DNA from: an uncultured Oleispira sp.
Lineage (GTDB): Bacteria; Pseudomonadota; Gammaproteobacteria; Pseudomonadales; Oceanobacteraceae
Assembly: GCA_913061415.1 (NCBI GenBank)
Contig: CAJXUD010000001.1
Coordinates: 434,001-498,000 of the forward strand
Reading direction: 5' to 3'
Length of the DNA stretch: 64,000 nt
Under the pieces are notes generated by a model that made no database searches, was not told the DNA's origin, and saw only the letters and a list, made by a program, of their open reading frames with translations. Of the stretch, positions 43,477 through 52,297 are shown piece by piece. Position numbers and translations under genes: made by a program. Numbering within the stretch: position 1 is the first letter of the stretch; each line of letters begins with the position of its first letter.

Positions 43477-45095
43477 CAAAATATTTTTTTATCATAAATA
43501 ACAACTTGGTTACGGCCATTCTCTTTGGCTTGATACATCGCCTTATCTGCTGCTTTCGTAAACTCTTCTAGCGTTTCTAAATTTTTATCCCACATGGCAA
43601 TGCCGATTGATATCGTTGACGGCGTCTTTAAAAATTCGCTGACTTCTTTTTGATATCGTAAACGTATTTTTTCGGCACGATTAAAAGCAATTTTTTCATT
43701 GGCGTCAGGCAATAAAATCACAAACTCTTCACCACCATAGCGACATACAATATCGGTTCTTCTGCACTCACCAATCATTATTTTTGCAAGCTTAATGAGT
43801 ACTTGATCGCCAATGTCATGTCCGAACTGGTCGTTAACACTTTTAAAATAATCAGCATCCAGTAGTAATAACGCGAGAGGTTTCTTACTGCGTTCTGATT
43901 TTTGGATTTCTTTATTTGAGTTTTCATTAAAATAACGACGGTTAAATAATTGAGTTAAAGGGTCTTGGGTCGCTTGCTCCCAAAGAGACTCTTGTAGCTT
44001 GGTAATTTCTTCGATTTTCTTTTTCAATTCTTTGTTAGCTTCTTCAAAGCCTTGTTCTAACTCCACGCTTCGAGTGATGTCTGTGGACATTCCAATTAAA
44101 CTGGTTAGAGTACCGTCATCATCAAATAACGGTGCTTTAACAGACCAGTAATGTAACGTCTTATCTCCATGCTTTAGTTGTTCAATTCCTGCCACTGTGG
44201 ATTGTGTTTTAAGGAGTTTAAGATCTAAAGGGTCAAATTCTTTACTTTCTTCAAACCCCATAAGGTCGTGAGCAGTTTTTCCTAAAATTTCAATTCCGGG
44301 GCGATTAAATAATTCTTCTACCATTTTATTGGCATAGATAAATCGTTGTTTAAGATCTTTTATATAAATGTATACGGGTACATTATCTAGGATCGTATTT
44401 AATTTATTTTCGGTCGCCTTGTAATGGCTAATGTCTGTTGATATTCCAAACATACCTACCAGTTTGTCATTCTTGCCGGTTAAGGGTTTTTTGACCGACA
44501 GAAACGTTTTGGCCCTACCTAAACTTTTAATGAATAGCGTTTCTTCGCTTGTAATCTTGACTGTCTTGCCAGAGGTTATACGGTCGATTTCCTCTTGAAT
44601 TTTATTAACGGCGGCGGCATCAAATAAATCAGAGTCAGTTTTTCCAATTAAACTTTTTGGATCTTTATTAACTAAGTCTCCTACTTTTTTATTGGCGTAG
44701 GTGTAACGATAATTAGCATCTTTGCAATACACCTGAACACCTAAACTATCTAAAATAGTAATAAGCTGATTGCTGGGCATGTTGAAAATGAACTTCTTTT
44801 GCAGGTAAATCAGAATAAGAGAATCTTTGATTTCAGCCGTAATCAGTAGAATGTTATCCCCAGCAAAGACTTCATAATTAAAAAAGAGTAATCCTTTATG
44901 GGCTAACTGCTGGGCTTTTTTAATAATACGAAGATACGTCTCTGAGTTCTTTAATTGCTCTCTGTCTTGTTTGAGTAATGTGTGGCAATGCGGGTTGCTG
45001 AACAGTAGGTTATTACCCTGCAGCTCAACCAGTAGGGCTGGCTGAGCACTCTGCAGTATTAGCTGGGTCGCATTTTCTACGGCTTTATTTGACAT
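43476..45095 (-). CDS. PAS-PAS-GGDEF diguanylate cyclase
   Basis: About 539 residues from ATG 45095, with no membrane helix. A weak N-terminal sensor-like region is followed by two PAS domains (LDSLGVQVYCKDANYRYTYA; LDNVPVYIYIKDLKQRFIYA), each ending in a PAC-type motif (MFGISTDIS, LIGMSTDIT). A coiled linker and a GGDEF domain follow. The active site reads GGEEF, and the RRTD sequence five residues before it is a complete product-inhibition I-site. It should synthesise c-di-GMP in response to a cytoplasmic signal. It is convergent with the D2HGDH gene. Confidence 0.94.
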   Translation of the reverse strand: MSNKAVENATQLILQSAQPALLVELQGNNLLFSNPHCHTLLKQDREQLKNSETYLRIIKKAQQLAHKGLLFFNYEVFAGDNILLITAEIKDSLILIYLQKKFIFNMPSNQLITILDSLGVQVYCKDANYRYTYANKKVGDLVNKDPKSLIGKTDSDLFDAAAVNKIQEEIDRITSGKTVKITSEETLFIKSLGRAKTFLSVKKPLTGKNDKLVGMFGISTDISHYKATENKLNTILDNVPVYIYIKDLKQRFIYANKMVEELFNRPGIEILGKTAHDLMGFEESKEFDPLDLKLLKTQSTVAGIEQLKHGDKTLHYWSVKAPLFDDDGTLTSLIGMSTDITRSVELEQGFEEANKELKKKIEEITKLQESLWEQATQDPLTQLFNRRYFNENSNKEIQKSERSKKPLALLLLDADYFKSVNDQFGHDIGDQVLIKLAKIMIGECRRTDIVCRYGGEEFVILLPDANEKIAFNRAEKIRLRYQKEVSEFLKTPSTISIGIAMWDKNLETLEEFTKAADKAMYQAKENGRNQVVIYDKKIF

Positions 45096-45217
45096 AGTAC
45101 GCACTGGGCATTCATTGAGTATCAAAGGGGATTCTTGTTTTAAGTATAGCTGAGCCTTTTGTCTTTGCTTGATCGCGCATGCTTCTTTTATACTGTGCCT
45201 TTTTAGAGGCTATGATT

Positions 45218-45904
45218 ATGCAATTAACGATGATGCAATTAACATTAGATCAACAAGAATTCCCTCATGCCTTAGGGAAAATAGTCTGTGTTGGGCGTAA
45301 TTATGCCGCGCACGCAAAAGAACTGAATAACCCAATACCGACGAGCCCCATTTTATTCATCAAACCTGCATCAAGTGCCGTGCCTTTTGGCCCTTTTTTT
45401 TCGATTCCTAAAGATCAAGGCAGTGTGCATCATGAGCTTGAAATCGCGATTTTAATTGGCCAGACATTAACTCATGCTTCTGAACAGCAGGTTGCTGAAA
45501 GCATTGCAGGGGTTGGGCTAGGGTTGGACCTAACCTTGCGTGATGTACAAGATAAACTGAAAGAAAATGGCCATCCGTGGGAGCGAGCGAAAAGCTTTGA
45601 CGGCGCTTGCCCATTGACGGAGTTTGTCTCTGTGGCGAATATGAATTCTGCTGATTTTCAAACGCTGGGTTTAAGGCTTGAAAAGAATGGCCAGCAACAA
45701 CAGCAGGGTACGAGCGCCGAGATGCTGTTTTCCATCTTGCCATTGATTGCCCACATGAGTGAATATTTTAGCTTACAGGCTGGGGATGTGATTTTAACGG
45801 GAACCCCTGCCGGTGTCGGGCCACTAACTGCCGGTGATACGTTGCAGGCTGAATTATCACAGGCTAATAACGTCTTATTAACCTGTGAGAGTGTAGTTCG
45901 CTAA
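45218..45904 (+). CDS. Fumarylacetoacetate hydrolase family protein
   Basis: About 228 residues from ATG 45218, chosen for AGAGG eight bases upstream; other ATGs lie close by. The FAH-family core is clear: CVGRNYAAHAKELNNPIP, PILFIKPASSAV, the metal-binding HHELEIAILIG, DLTLRDVQDKLKENGHPWERAKSFD and ILTGTPAGVGPL. Members are hydrolases, isomerases or oxaloacetate tautomerase/decarboxylase-type enzymes; E. coli YcgM is of similar size. The exact substrate is not predictable here. Confidence 0.92.
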   Translation: MQLTMMQLTLDQQEFPHALGKIVCVGRNYAAHAKELNNPIPTSPILFIKPASSAVPFGPFFSIPKDQGSVHHELEIAILIGQTLTHASEQQVAESIAGVGLGLDLTLRDVQDKLKENGHPWERAKSFDGACPLTEFVSVANMNSADFQTLGLRLEKNGQQQQQGTSAEMLFSILPLIAHMSEYFSLQAGDVILTGTPAGVGPLTAGDTLQAELSQANNVLLTCESVVR

Positions 45905-45951
45905 GACCGCTTACTGTGCAGGTTCTAGCTACCAAAAAATGAAGGATGAAA

Positions 45952-47307
45952 TCAGGCTTTTTCTTTCATCGCCATAATGTGCTTCACTTGGCGATCAATG
46001 AGCTTCTCTGCATTATTGGGCAATGAATCAAGCCAGCGGGTATCGTGTTCGTTGGCGTTCAAATCCATTAAGCTGGGCCCTGGCTGCCAAAGAATATTCT
46101 CTGCCTCGCTCAGTTGGTCGACCAGGTCTTGGCTCACCAATAGTTGCATCTCTTTACTTTGTTGAGCCAGCTGAGCGGTCCAGTGAACGGTATCGCCGAT
46201 CAGGCTAAATTGAATTTGCTGATTCATCTCTAGCGGTGCGATCAGTACCGGCCCCCAGTGTGCCGATAGCTTAAAATTCAATTGCTGAAGCTGTACATCG
46301 GTACGCTGCAATTCTTGGACTAGGCCTAAAAATAATTGAGCAGCATATAAGCAGTGACTGGCATCACGAGGGTCATTATCGGGGTAGCCAAAAATGATTA
46401 AAATGCCATCTCCCATATAACGATCAACGGTGCCGTTATAAAGCTTGGCCGCATGAGATAACAGCTGATGATAATCTCCTAAAATGTCACTGAGCTCATC
46501 GGCAGTAAGTCTTTGCTGCAGCTCTTTGAGACCTTGAATTTCAATGAAGAGTAGCGCGCTGTGATGATAGGTTAAAGTATTCGACTTAGATAAATTGGGG
46601 CTGGCCATAAAATTTTCGAAAGATTTTTTAATGGCAATTTTATGCTGTTTTTGCGCGATTAAATTGTTGATCGCATTATTCAGTGCTTGATCATTTAAGC
46701 TGTTGGCGCCGTCATTCACCAAGGTGGGCTGCTCATTGCTGAGTAGATCATTGAGCGCTTTAACCTGCTTGTGATTGGCTCGCAGTAGGTGTTCTCCCCA
46801 GTAGTAGGCTAATAAGCCCATAATAATACTGAGCATTAGGCTCGCAAGCATCAATAGAGTGGCATTGCGTTGGCTAATGTCATAGGCCTGGCTCATATTA
46901 ATCGCGACACGAAGGTGGCCAATGAGTTGCTCATTGTCAGTGACGACTTGATTGATCCAGAAGACGTCATAACCTCCCAGCTCGATTAAGCCTTGCTCGG
47001 CAATGGGCTGTTGAGTCGAGTTATAAAGAGTTGCCGATAGAATAAGTTCTTGATCAACCCAATCTTTGAGGACAATGTTGGCGCTGATGCGATCATCCTT
47101 GCGAAGACTGGGGCGCAATAAGATGCTGGCATCTTTAACCAAGCTCTTCGATAGCTGTTGCTGCTGCCCTAATAGCTGTTGGCGCAATTGACTGGTAACC
47201 AGATAACTAAAGGTTAAGCCGGTAATTAATATGGCGATGGCGATAAAAGCGGCCCACTGTTGGCTAGTGGTTAGGCGCTGAGTCATCTTTTTGGTGGATT
47301 TACCCAT
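45952..47307 (-). CDS. YtjB/SMP-like membrane protein with degenerate class III cyclase domain
   Basis: A 451-residue protein with two membrane helices (AFIAIAILITGLTFSYLV and LLMLASLMLSIIMGLLAYYW) enclosing a periplasmic domain that resembles E. coli YtjB/Smp. ytjB is likewise divergent from serB in E. coli. The C-terminal part has the class III adenylate/guanylate cyclase fold: LLFIEIQGL, DRYMGDGILIIFG, SAHWGPVL and GDTVHWTAQLA. The first metal Asp is Glu, and the transition-state Asn and Arg are His and Gln. It is therefore probably inactive as a cyclase and may bind a nucleotide or act as a signalling scaffold. Fold assignment is solid, activity loss inferred. Confidence 0.78.
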   Translation of the reverse strand: MGKSTKKMTQRLTTSQQWAAFIAIAILITGLTFSYLVTSQLRQQLLGQQQQLSKSLVKDASILLRPSLRKDDRISANIVLKDWVDQELILSATLYNSTQQPIAEQGLIELGGYDVFWINQVVTDNEQLIGHLRVAINMSQAYDISQRNATLLMLASLMLSIIMGLLAYYWGEHLLRANHKQVKALNDLLSNEQPTLVNDGANSLNDQALNNAINNLIAQKQHKIAIKKSFENFMASPNLSKSNTLTYHHSALLFIEIQGLKELQQRLTADELSDILGDYHQLLSHAAKLYNGTVDRYMGDGILIIFGYPDNDPRDASHCLYAAQLFLGLVQELQRTDVQLQQLNFKLSAHWGPVLIAPLEMNQQIQFSLIGDTVHWTAQLAQQSKEMQLLVSQDLVDQLSEAENILWQPGPSLMDLNANEHDTRWLDSLPNNAEKLIDRQVKHIMAMKEKA

Positions 47308-47415
47308 TGAATTCTATACTCGATATCAAACATTTCTACTTAGATGATGGTATCATACGCGCCGTCTGGCAACTGCTAGATTAATCAAATTCAATTCTAT
47401 AATGGGATTATAGTG

Positions 47416-47586
47416 ATGAGCGATACTAAAAAAGCATTACAAGAAAAAAGCGAAAAGTTGGCTAAAGGCTTATATCTAATGAGTTCAGATTGTCAGCGTG
47501 CATTATCAGTACACGAAACCGTTGATCTTATTGAAGAGCTTCGTGGTGTTGTTGCTGATTTGCAAGCAAGCGTAGAAAAGCTTTAA
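47416..47586 (+). CDS. Small helical protein upstream of serB
   Basis: A 56-codon gene starting ATGAGCGATACT, with no strong ribosome binding site. The product MSDTKKALQEKSEKLAKGLY continues through VHETVDLIEELRGVVADLQA, an amphipathic helix or coiled-coil pattern with no signal peptide. I do not recognise it. It precedes serB by 57 bases and could be its operon partner. Codon use and composition look like those of a real gene. Confidence 0.6.
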   Translation: MSDTKKALQEKSEKLAKGLYLMSSDCQRALSVHETVDLIEELRGVVADLQASVEKL

Positions 47587-47643
47587 GCAATTTAAAACAG
47601 TGTTACCTTTTGATTTAAAGTCAGTTTGGTTAAGGGCAGATTC

Positions 47644-48861
47644 GTGATTGAGTTAGTATTAATTCGAGTGAGTGGGGCGGATAAACCAGGTTTAACCGCA
47701 AGTATTACAGCGATCCTAGCGCAGTATAAAGTTACTATATTGGATATCGGCCAAGCCGAAATTCATGACAGCTTATCGCTGGGCATACTCGCCGCGATTC
47801 CCTCTAACGCAGAATCTGCTCCTGTACTGAAAGATGTACTTTTTAAGGCCCATGAAATAGGGCTAACGGTGAGTTTTACTCCTGTCGATAGCGATAGCTA
47901 CGAGCAGTGGGTATCGGGCCAAGGTAAAGATCGTCATATCATTACCTTGCTTGCTCGCACCATCAGCGCAGAACATATTGCCCGTATTACTGCCATCGTG
48001 GCAGAGCACGGACTGAATATTGATAACATCACTCGCTTAACCGGGCGCGTATCCCTGACCAAAGACCTTGATGATTCGATTCCTAATCGTGCATGCATCG
48101 AATTCTCTGTGCGTGGAGATGCTGACCAAGCGGTATTAAGAGAGAAATTCTTATCGGTATCCAACGATTTAAATGTCGATATTGCCGTTCAAGAAGATAA
48201 CGTTTATCGTCGCAATCGCCGCCTTGTCGCCTTTGATATGGACTCAACCTTAATCGAAGCGGAAGTCATTGATGAACTAGCCGCGGCGGCGGGTGTGGGC
48301 GAAAAAGTCGCTGAAATTACAGAGCGTGCGATGCGCGGTGAAATCGATTTCACCGAAAGCTTCCATGAGCGTGTTGCTTTGCTGAAAGGTTTAAGTGGCG
48401 ATGTATTGCAAGATATTGCTGAGCGTTTACCGGTAACCGAAGGGGCAGAACGCCTGATTCGTAACTTGAATTCATTAGGTTATACCACGGTGATTCTATC
48501 CGGTGGTTTTAATTATTTTGGTAATTACCTGAAAGACAAGCTCGGCATCGACTATGTATTCGCCAATGAGCTGGATATGGAAGATGGCATCGTGACGGGT
48601 AAAGTAACCGGTACAGTGGTAGACGGTAATCGTAAAGCTCAGCTATTGCGTGAGATTGCTGAAAAAGAAGGCATTCGCCTAGAGCAAACCATTGCGGTGG
48701 GTGATGGTGCGAATGATTTACCGATGTTGAGTATTGCAGGCTTGGGAATCGCTTTCCGCGCAAAGCCTTTGGTGCAAGAGTCGGCCAAGCAGTCTATCTC
48801 GACGCTGGGTTTAGATGGCGTGCTTTATCTACTAGGCTATCGCGATCGCGATATTGTTTGA
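47644..48861 (+). CDS. serB: Phosphoserine phosphatase with two ACT domains
   Basis: Last step of serine synthesis, hydrolysing phosphoserine. GTG 47644 with AAGGG upstream gives 405 residues; a TTG at 47626 is less likely. Two N-terminal ACT-type regulatory domains (VSGADKPGLTASITAILAQY; LLARTISAEHIARITAIVAE) precede the HAD phosphatase domain. HAD motifs are FDMDSTLIEAEVIDELA, ILSGGFNYF, a conserved Lys (GNRKAQLL) and VGDGANDLPML. This longer form is typical of Pseudomonas-like and mycobacterial SerB, and the ACT domains suggest serine feedback. Confidence 0.97.
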   Translation: MIELVLIRVSGADKPGLTASITAILAQYKVTILDIGQAEIHDSLSLGILAAIPSNAESAPVLKDVLFKAHEIGLTVSFTPVDSDSYEQWVSGQGKDRHIITLLARTISAEHIARITAIVAEHGLNIDNITRLTGRVSLTKDLDDSIPNRACIEFSVRGDADQAVLREKFLSVSNDLNVDIAVQEDNVYRRNRRLVAFDMDSTLIEAEVIDELAAAAGVGEKVAEITERAMRGEIDFTESFHERVALLKGLSGDVLQDIAERLPVTEGAERLIRNLNSLGYTTVILSGGFNYFGNYLKDKLGIDYVFANELDMEDGIVTGKVTGTVVDGNRKAQLLREIAEKEGIRLEQTIAVGDGANDLPMLSIAGLGIAFRAKPLVQESAKQSISTLGLDGVLYLLGYRDRDIV

Positions 48862-48906
48862 TAGCAGCATCTTTTGTTAAAGCGCCGTTTATTAAAAAGT
48901 CGTTTG

Positions 48907-48941
48907 CAAAAAAACGCGCTACTGGGTTGAACCCTTAGCGC
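48907..48941 (-). terminator. Terminator overlapping the end of a diguanylate cyclase gene
   Basis: GCGCTA (48916-48921) and TAGCGC (48936-48941) with inner GGGTT/AACCC form a hairpin that includes the last codons and stop of the GGDEF gene. Seven T follow on the minus strand. Confidence 0.88.
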
Positions 48942-49953
48942 AGTTTCGCCCCTCTTCTTTAGCTTTATAGAGAGCCTTATCGGCTGATTCTAATAAGCAT
49001 TCCGCACTGTCTATTGTAATCTCGTCTGTTGATGTAAAGCCGATGCTCACGCTAGTGGCTATTGAAATCTCTTTATATGTTACTTCCAACTGTTGTATTT
49101 TGTTCAGCAATCTTGCGCTAAGTTCTTTCGCTCTTAAATAAGGACAATTTTCTAAAATAATTAAGAATTCATCACCACCGTAGCGTCCGATGGTATCGCT
49201 TGGCCTTACTGATTTCTTGATTTCATCGGCAACGGTAGCAATTACCTGATCACCAAAAAGATGCCCGTGGGTATCGTTAATGGCTTTGAAATTATCAATA
49301 TCGACCATCATTAACGAATAGGGCTTTTGTGTTAGCAGGTGCCGGTGATGAGCGCGCTGTAATACATCCTTGATAGCGCCTTGATTCCACAAACCTGTTT
49401 GATTATCAATTTGGGCCTCTCTTTGTGCTTGGTCGAGCTCGGTAATTAATTTAATTTGCACCTCACTGAGTTGGGTAAGGCTGATCTCAGTTTGTGCCCA
49501 TGAAGCAAGGTCTTTCATCGCAGCCTGGTCAGCTTCAGAAAACACTCGGGGTTTAACATCAAGAATGCACATTGTACCGACATTCTGCCCTCGAATTTTC
49601 AAAGCAAAGCCTGCGTAAAAACGCAATTTCAAACCAGAAGTCACATATTCGTTATCTTTGAAGCGATCATCGAGAGTCAAATCTTCACAAATGATGCTTT
49701 CATCGACTAGCAAAGTATGGGCGCAAATAGAGGTGCTTCTTGGGGTAGTAATTAGATCTAAACCTTGGCTTGACTTGATCCACTGAGTATCACGATCAAT
49801 TAAAGAAATATAAGCAATGGGCATATCAAACATGCGGCACAGAGAGCGTGTGATTTTATCAAACCGATTTTCTAGTGGGGTATATAGAATCCCTAGCTCT
49901 TCTAACGCGGCTAAACGTAATGTTTCATTTGGAGAGGTGGCGGCGTTAGGCAT
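48919..49953 (-). CDS. GAF-GGDEF diguanylate cyclase
   Basis: About 344 residues from ATG 49953; a TTG at 49968 is an alternative. The N-terminal GAF domain runs from LAALEELGILYTPLENRFDK through SICAHTLLVDESIICEDLTL and FYAGFALKIRGQNVGTMCIL. The GGDEF domain has an intact GGDEF active site and an RPSD I-site five residues before it. It should make c-di-GMP in response to a small ligand or redox signal sensed by GAF. Its terminator overlaps the coding end. Confidence 0.95.
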   Translation of the reverse strand: MPNAATSPNETLRLAALEELGILYTPLENRFDKITRSLCRMFDMPIAYISLIDRDTQWIKSSQGLDLITTPRSTSICAHTLLVDESIICEDLTLDDRFKDNEYVTSGLKLRFYAGFALKIRGQNVGTMCILDVKPRVFSEADQAAMKDLASWAQTEISLTQLSEVQIKLITELDQAQREAQIDNQTGLWNQGAIKDVLQRAHHRHLLTQKPYSLMMVDIDNFKAINDTHGHLFGDQVIATVADEIKKSVRPSDTIGRYGGDEFLIILENCPYLRAKELSARLLNKIQQLEVTYKEISIATSVSIGFTSTDEITIDSAECLLESADKALYKAKEEGRNCAKGSTQ

Positions 49954-50098
49954 AATAAGTCTGCTCAAAAAACGAAGGAAAATACTAAAAATATTTAGTT
50001 ATTTTTTAGTATAGACGCATATGGAAAATTACCAGTATGCGTTTCTAGCCGTGCCTATGTTGAAAATAGCGACTAACTATAGTGATCATAAATAGAGG

Positions 50099-51163
50099 TT
50101 AAGCGTGCTGCGTAAGTGCCCACTCAATATGCTCTTTCACCAATTCACTCGCATCCGGTAATCGCTGTTTAAGGGCTTCCGTAATTTCAATACTAGAGGG
50201 GGCATTGCCCAGTGCGACAGCAATATTACGCAACCAGTTTTCATAACCTGTACGACGAATCGGATTGCCTTCGGTATGCTTCAAAAAAGTCTGCTCGTCC
50301 CAAGCAAATAAATCCAACAAGGTGGCGTTATCGAGTGGGTGGCGCGGGGTGAAGTCGGTTTCTTGAGTGGTTTTACTAAAACGATTCCATGGGCAGCAAA
50401 GCTGGCAGTCATCACAGCCAAAAATACGATTGCCCATACCTTTACGTAAGTCGGTAGGAATAGGGCCTTTTAATTCAATGGTTAAATAAGAAATGCAGCG
50501 TCGAGCGTCGAGTACTTGTTCGCCCACAAATGCTTGAGTAGGACAAATATCGATGCAGGCAGTACAGCTTCCGCAATGATTTTTATCGTCGGGCTGATCG
50601 ATGGGTAAGGGCAAATCGGTTAGCAGCTCGCTGAGGAAAAAATACGACCCCGCCTTTTTATTGATCAGCATGGTATTTTTGCCCAGCCAGCCTAAACCCG
50701 CGTTACTGGCAAGGGCGCGCTCTAATACCGGGGCGCTATCGACAAAGGCGCGATAGCCGTGACCGACTTCTTCTTCAATCATTTTACCCAGCTGAGTTAA
50801 CCGCTTACGAATCACCTTGTGGTAATCACGACCCAGTGCATAACGAGAAATATAGGCGAGGCTTTTATCTTGTAGCTGTTCTTTTATGCGGGCGTCAGCC
50901 GGTAAATAATCCATGCGAGCACTGATAACGCGCAACGTACCTGGAAGTAAATCAGCAGGACGACTGCGCATATTATCGTGAGCGGCCATGTATTCCATGC
51001 TGCCGTGATAGCCTTTTGCGAGCCATTCTTTAAGCTTTGTTTCATGCTCACCCAATTCAATATGGGTAATGCCAATTTGCTGAAAACCAAGCTCGCGCCC
51101 CCATACTTTTATCTTATCGGCTAAGTCTTGGAGTTCGCTTTGGGTTAGGGCTACTTGTGTCAT
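50099..51163 (-). CDS. queG: Epoxyqueuosine reductase
   Basis: A cobalamin- and iron-sulfur-dependent enzyme performing the last step of queuosine synthesis in tRNA anticodons. ATG at 51163 (MTQVALTQSELQDLADKIK) gives 354 residues. Two ferredoxin-like clusters are present: CGSCTACIDICP and CDDCQLCCPW. The conserved segments SRYALGRDYHKV and FVDSAPVLERALA are intact. It is divergent from nnrD, as in E. coli. Confidence 0.97.
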   Translation of the reverse strand: MTQVALTQSELQDLADKIKVWGRELGFQQIGITHIELGEHETKLKEWLAKGYHGSMEYMAAHDNMRSRPADLLPGTLRVISARMDYLPADARIKEQLQDKSLAYISRYALGRDYHKVIRKRLTQLGKMIEEEVGHGYRAFVDSAPVLERALASNAGLGWLGKNTMLINKKAGSYFFLSELLTDLPLPIDQPDDKNHCGSCTACIDICPTQAFVGEQVLDARRCISYLTIELKGPIPTDLRKGMGNRIFGCDDCQLCCPWNRFSKTTQETDFTPRHPLDNATLLDLFAWDEQTFLKHTEGNPIRRTGYENWLRNIAVALGNAPSSIEITEALKQRLPDASELVKEHIEWALTQHA

Positions 51164-51259
51164 GAGAATATTGTCGTTATCGCATTGATTATACCTTCGC
51201 CATCTTAACACCAAGGACGTATAATTCCGCCAAAGAAACGCTTAGGCATACAGCATAGA

Positions 51260-52297
51260 ATGACGTTATCTCATACAGAACCCACAAGCAGTACCATGAG
51301 CAGCCCCGTAAGCAGCACAAAAACGATCGATATTAGTTGGCAGTTACTGCAGCAAAAAGATCAGTTATTGCCTTTGCGCGCGTTAGATAGCCACAAAGGT
51401 GACCATGGCCATGTGCACGTTATTGGTGGTGATCATGGTTATGCCGGAGCGGCCTTAATGGCTTCGCAAGCGGCGTTAGTGAGTGGTGCTGGCCTAGTGA
51501 GTTGTGCAACGCGTCCTGAACACATTGCTGGGTATATCAGCCGTTGCCCTGAAGTGATGGTGTCGGCTATTAACTCGGGTTTAGAGTTATGGCCATTGAT
51601 AAAGGGTGAGCAGCGCGGCAATAACGTGCTGGTGGTTGGGCCTGGGTTAGGCAAGCAGGCATTTGGCCAACTGTTATTACAAACGGTCTTTCAGCAGCTG
51701 CAATCCGCGACGAAGCCTCGGGCTGTGGTTCTGGATGCCGACGGTTTGAACTTGTTGGCCGAGAAACCCATGATCACGGGTTCAGTAATCGACTTTGCTA
51801 AGCATGCGGTGATTATCACACCACATCCTGCGGAAGCAGGGCGTTTATTGAATATCAGTACCGCACAAGTACAGGCTGACAGAGTTGGCGCTGCAGAAGC
51901 CTTGGTGAATAAGTTTTCTTGCACGGTTATTCTTAAAGGTCAGTACAGTCTGATTGCGGGTAGAAATCAGGCTGGCGAATTAACAATTTATCGTTGCCTT
52001 GATGGTAATCCAGGTATGGCGACAGGCGGCATGGGAGACATTCTGTCTGGCGTAACAGGGGCGGTATTAGCGCAATTCATCGGGCTAGGTTTATCACCGT
52101 TGGCGGCTGCGAAGCTGGCGTGCTGCGTTCACAGTAAAGCGGCAGATCATGCTAGTGTAGAGGGCGAAATTGGCTTGCGAGCCATGGATTTATTGCCTTT
52201 TATACGCCGCATTATTCAAACCCAGCCAGTGTCCGGCGATGAGATGGAAGAACATTCGTTAGAAGAGACAGAACAAGGTAGCAGTAAAGATGATTGA
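51260..52297 (+). CDS. nnrD: ADP-dependent NAD(P)H-hydrate dehydratase, C-terminal domain only
   Basis: Repairs hydrated NAD(P)H. The 345-residue protein has only the YjeF C-terminal (ribokinase-like) domain: DSHKGDHGHVHVIGGDHGYA, VLDADGLNLLAEKP, TPHPAEAGRLL and the nucleotide/catalytic loop GNPGMATGGMGDILSGV. The N-terminal epimerase domain fused to it in E. coli Nnr is absent, so the epimerase must be elsewhere or missing. It begins a block with tsaE, overlapping it by eight bases. Confidence 0.95.
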   Translation: MTLSHTEPTSSTMSSPVSSTKTIDISWQLLQQKDQLLPLRALDSHKGDHGHVHVIGGDHGYAGAALMASQAALVSGAGLVSCATRPEHIAGYISRCPEVMVSAINSGLELWPLIKGEQRGNNVLVVGPGLGKQAFGQLLLQTVFQQLQSATKPRAVVLDADGLNLLAEKPMITGSVIDFAKHAVIITPHPAEAGRLLNISTAQVQADRVGAAEALVNKFSCTVILKGQYSLIAGRNQAGELTIYRCLDGNPGMATGGMGDILSGVTGAVLAQFIGLGLSPLAAAKLACCVHSKAADHASVEGEIGLRAMDLLPFIRRIIQTQPVSGDEMEEHSLEETEQGSSKDD

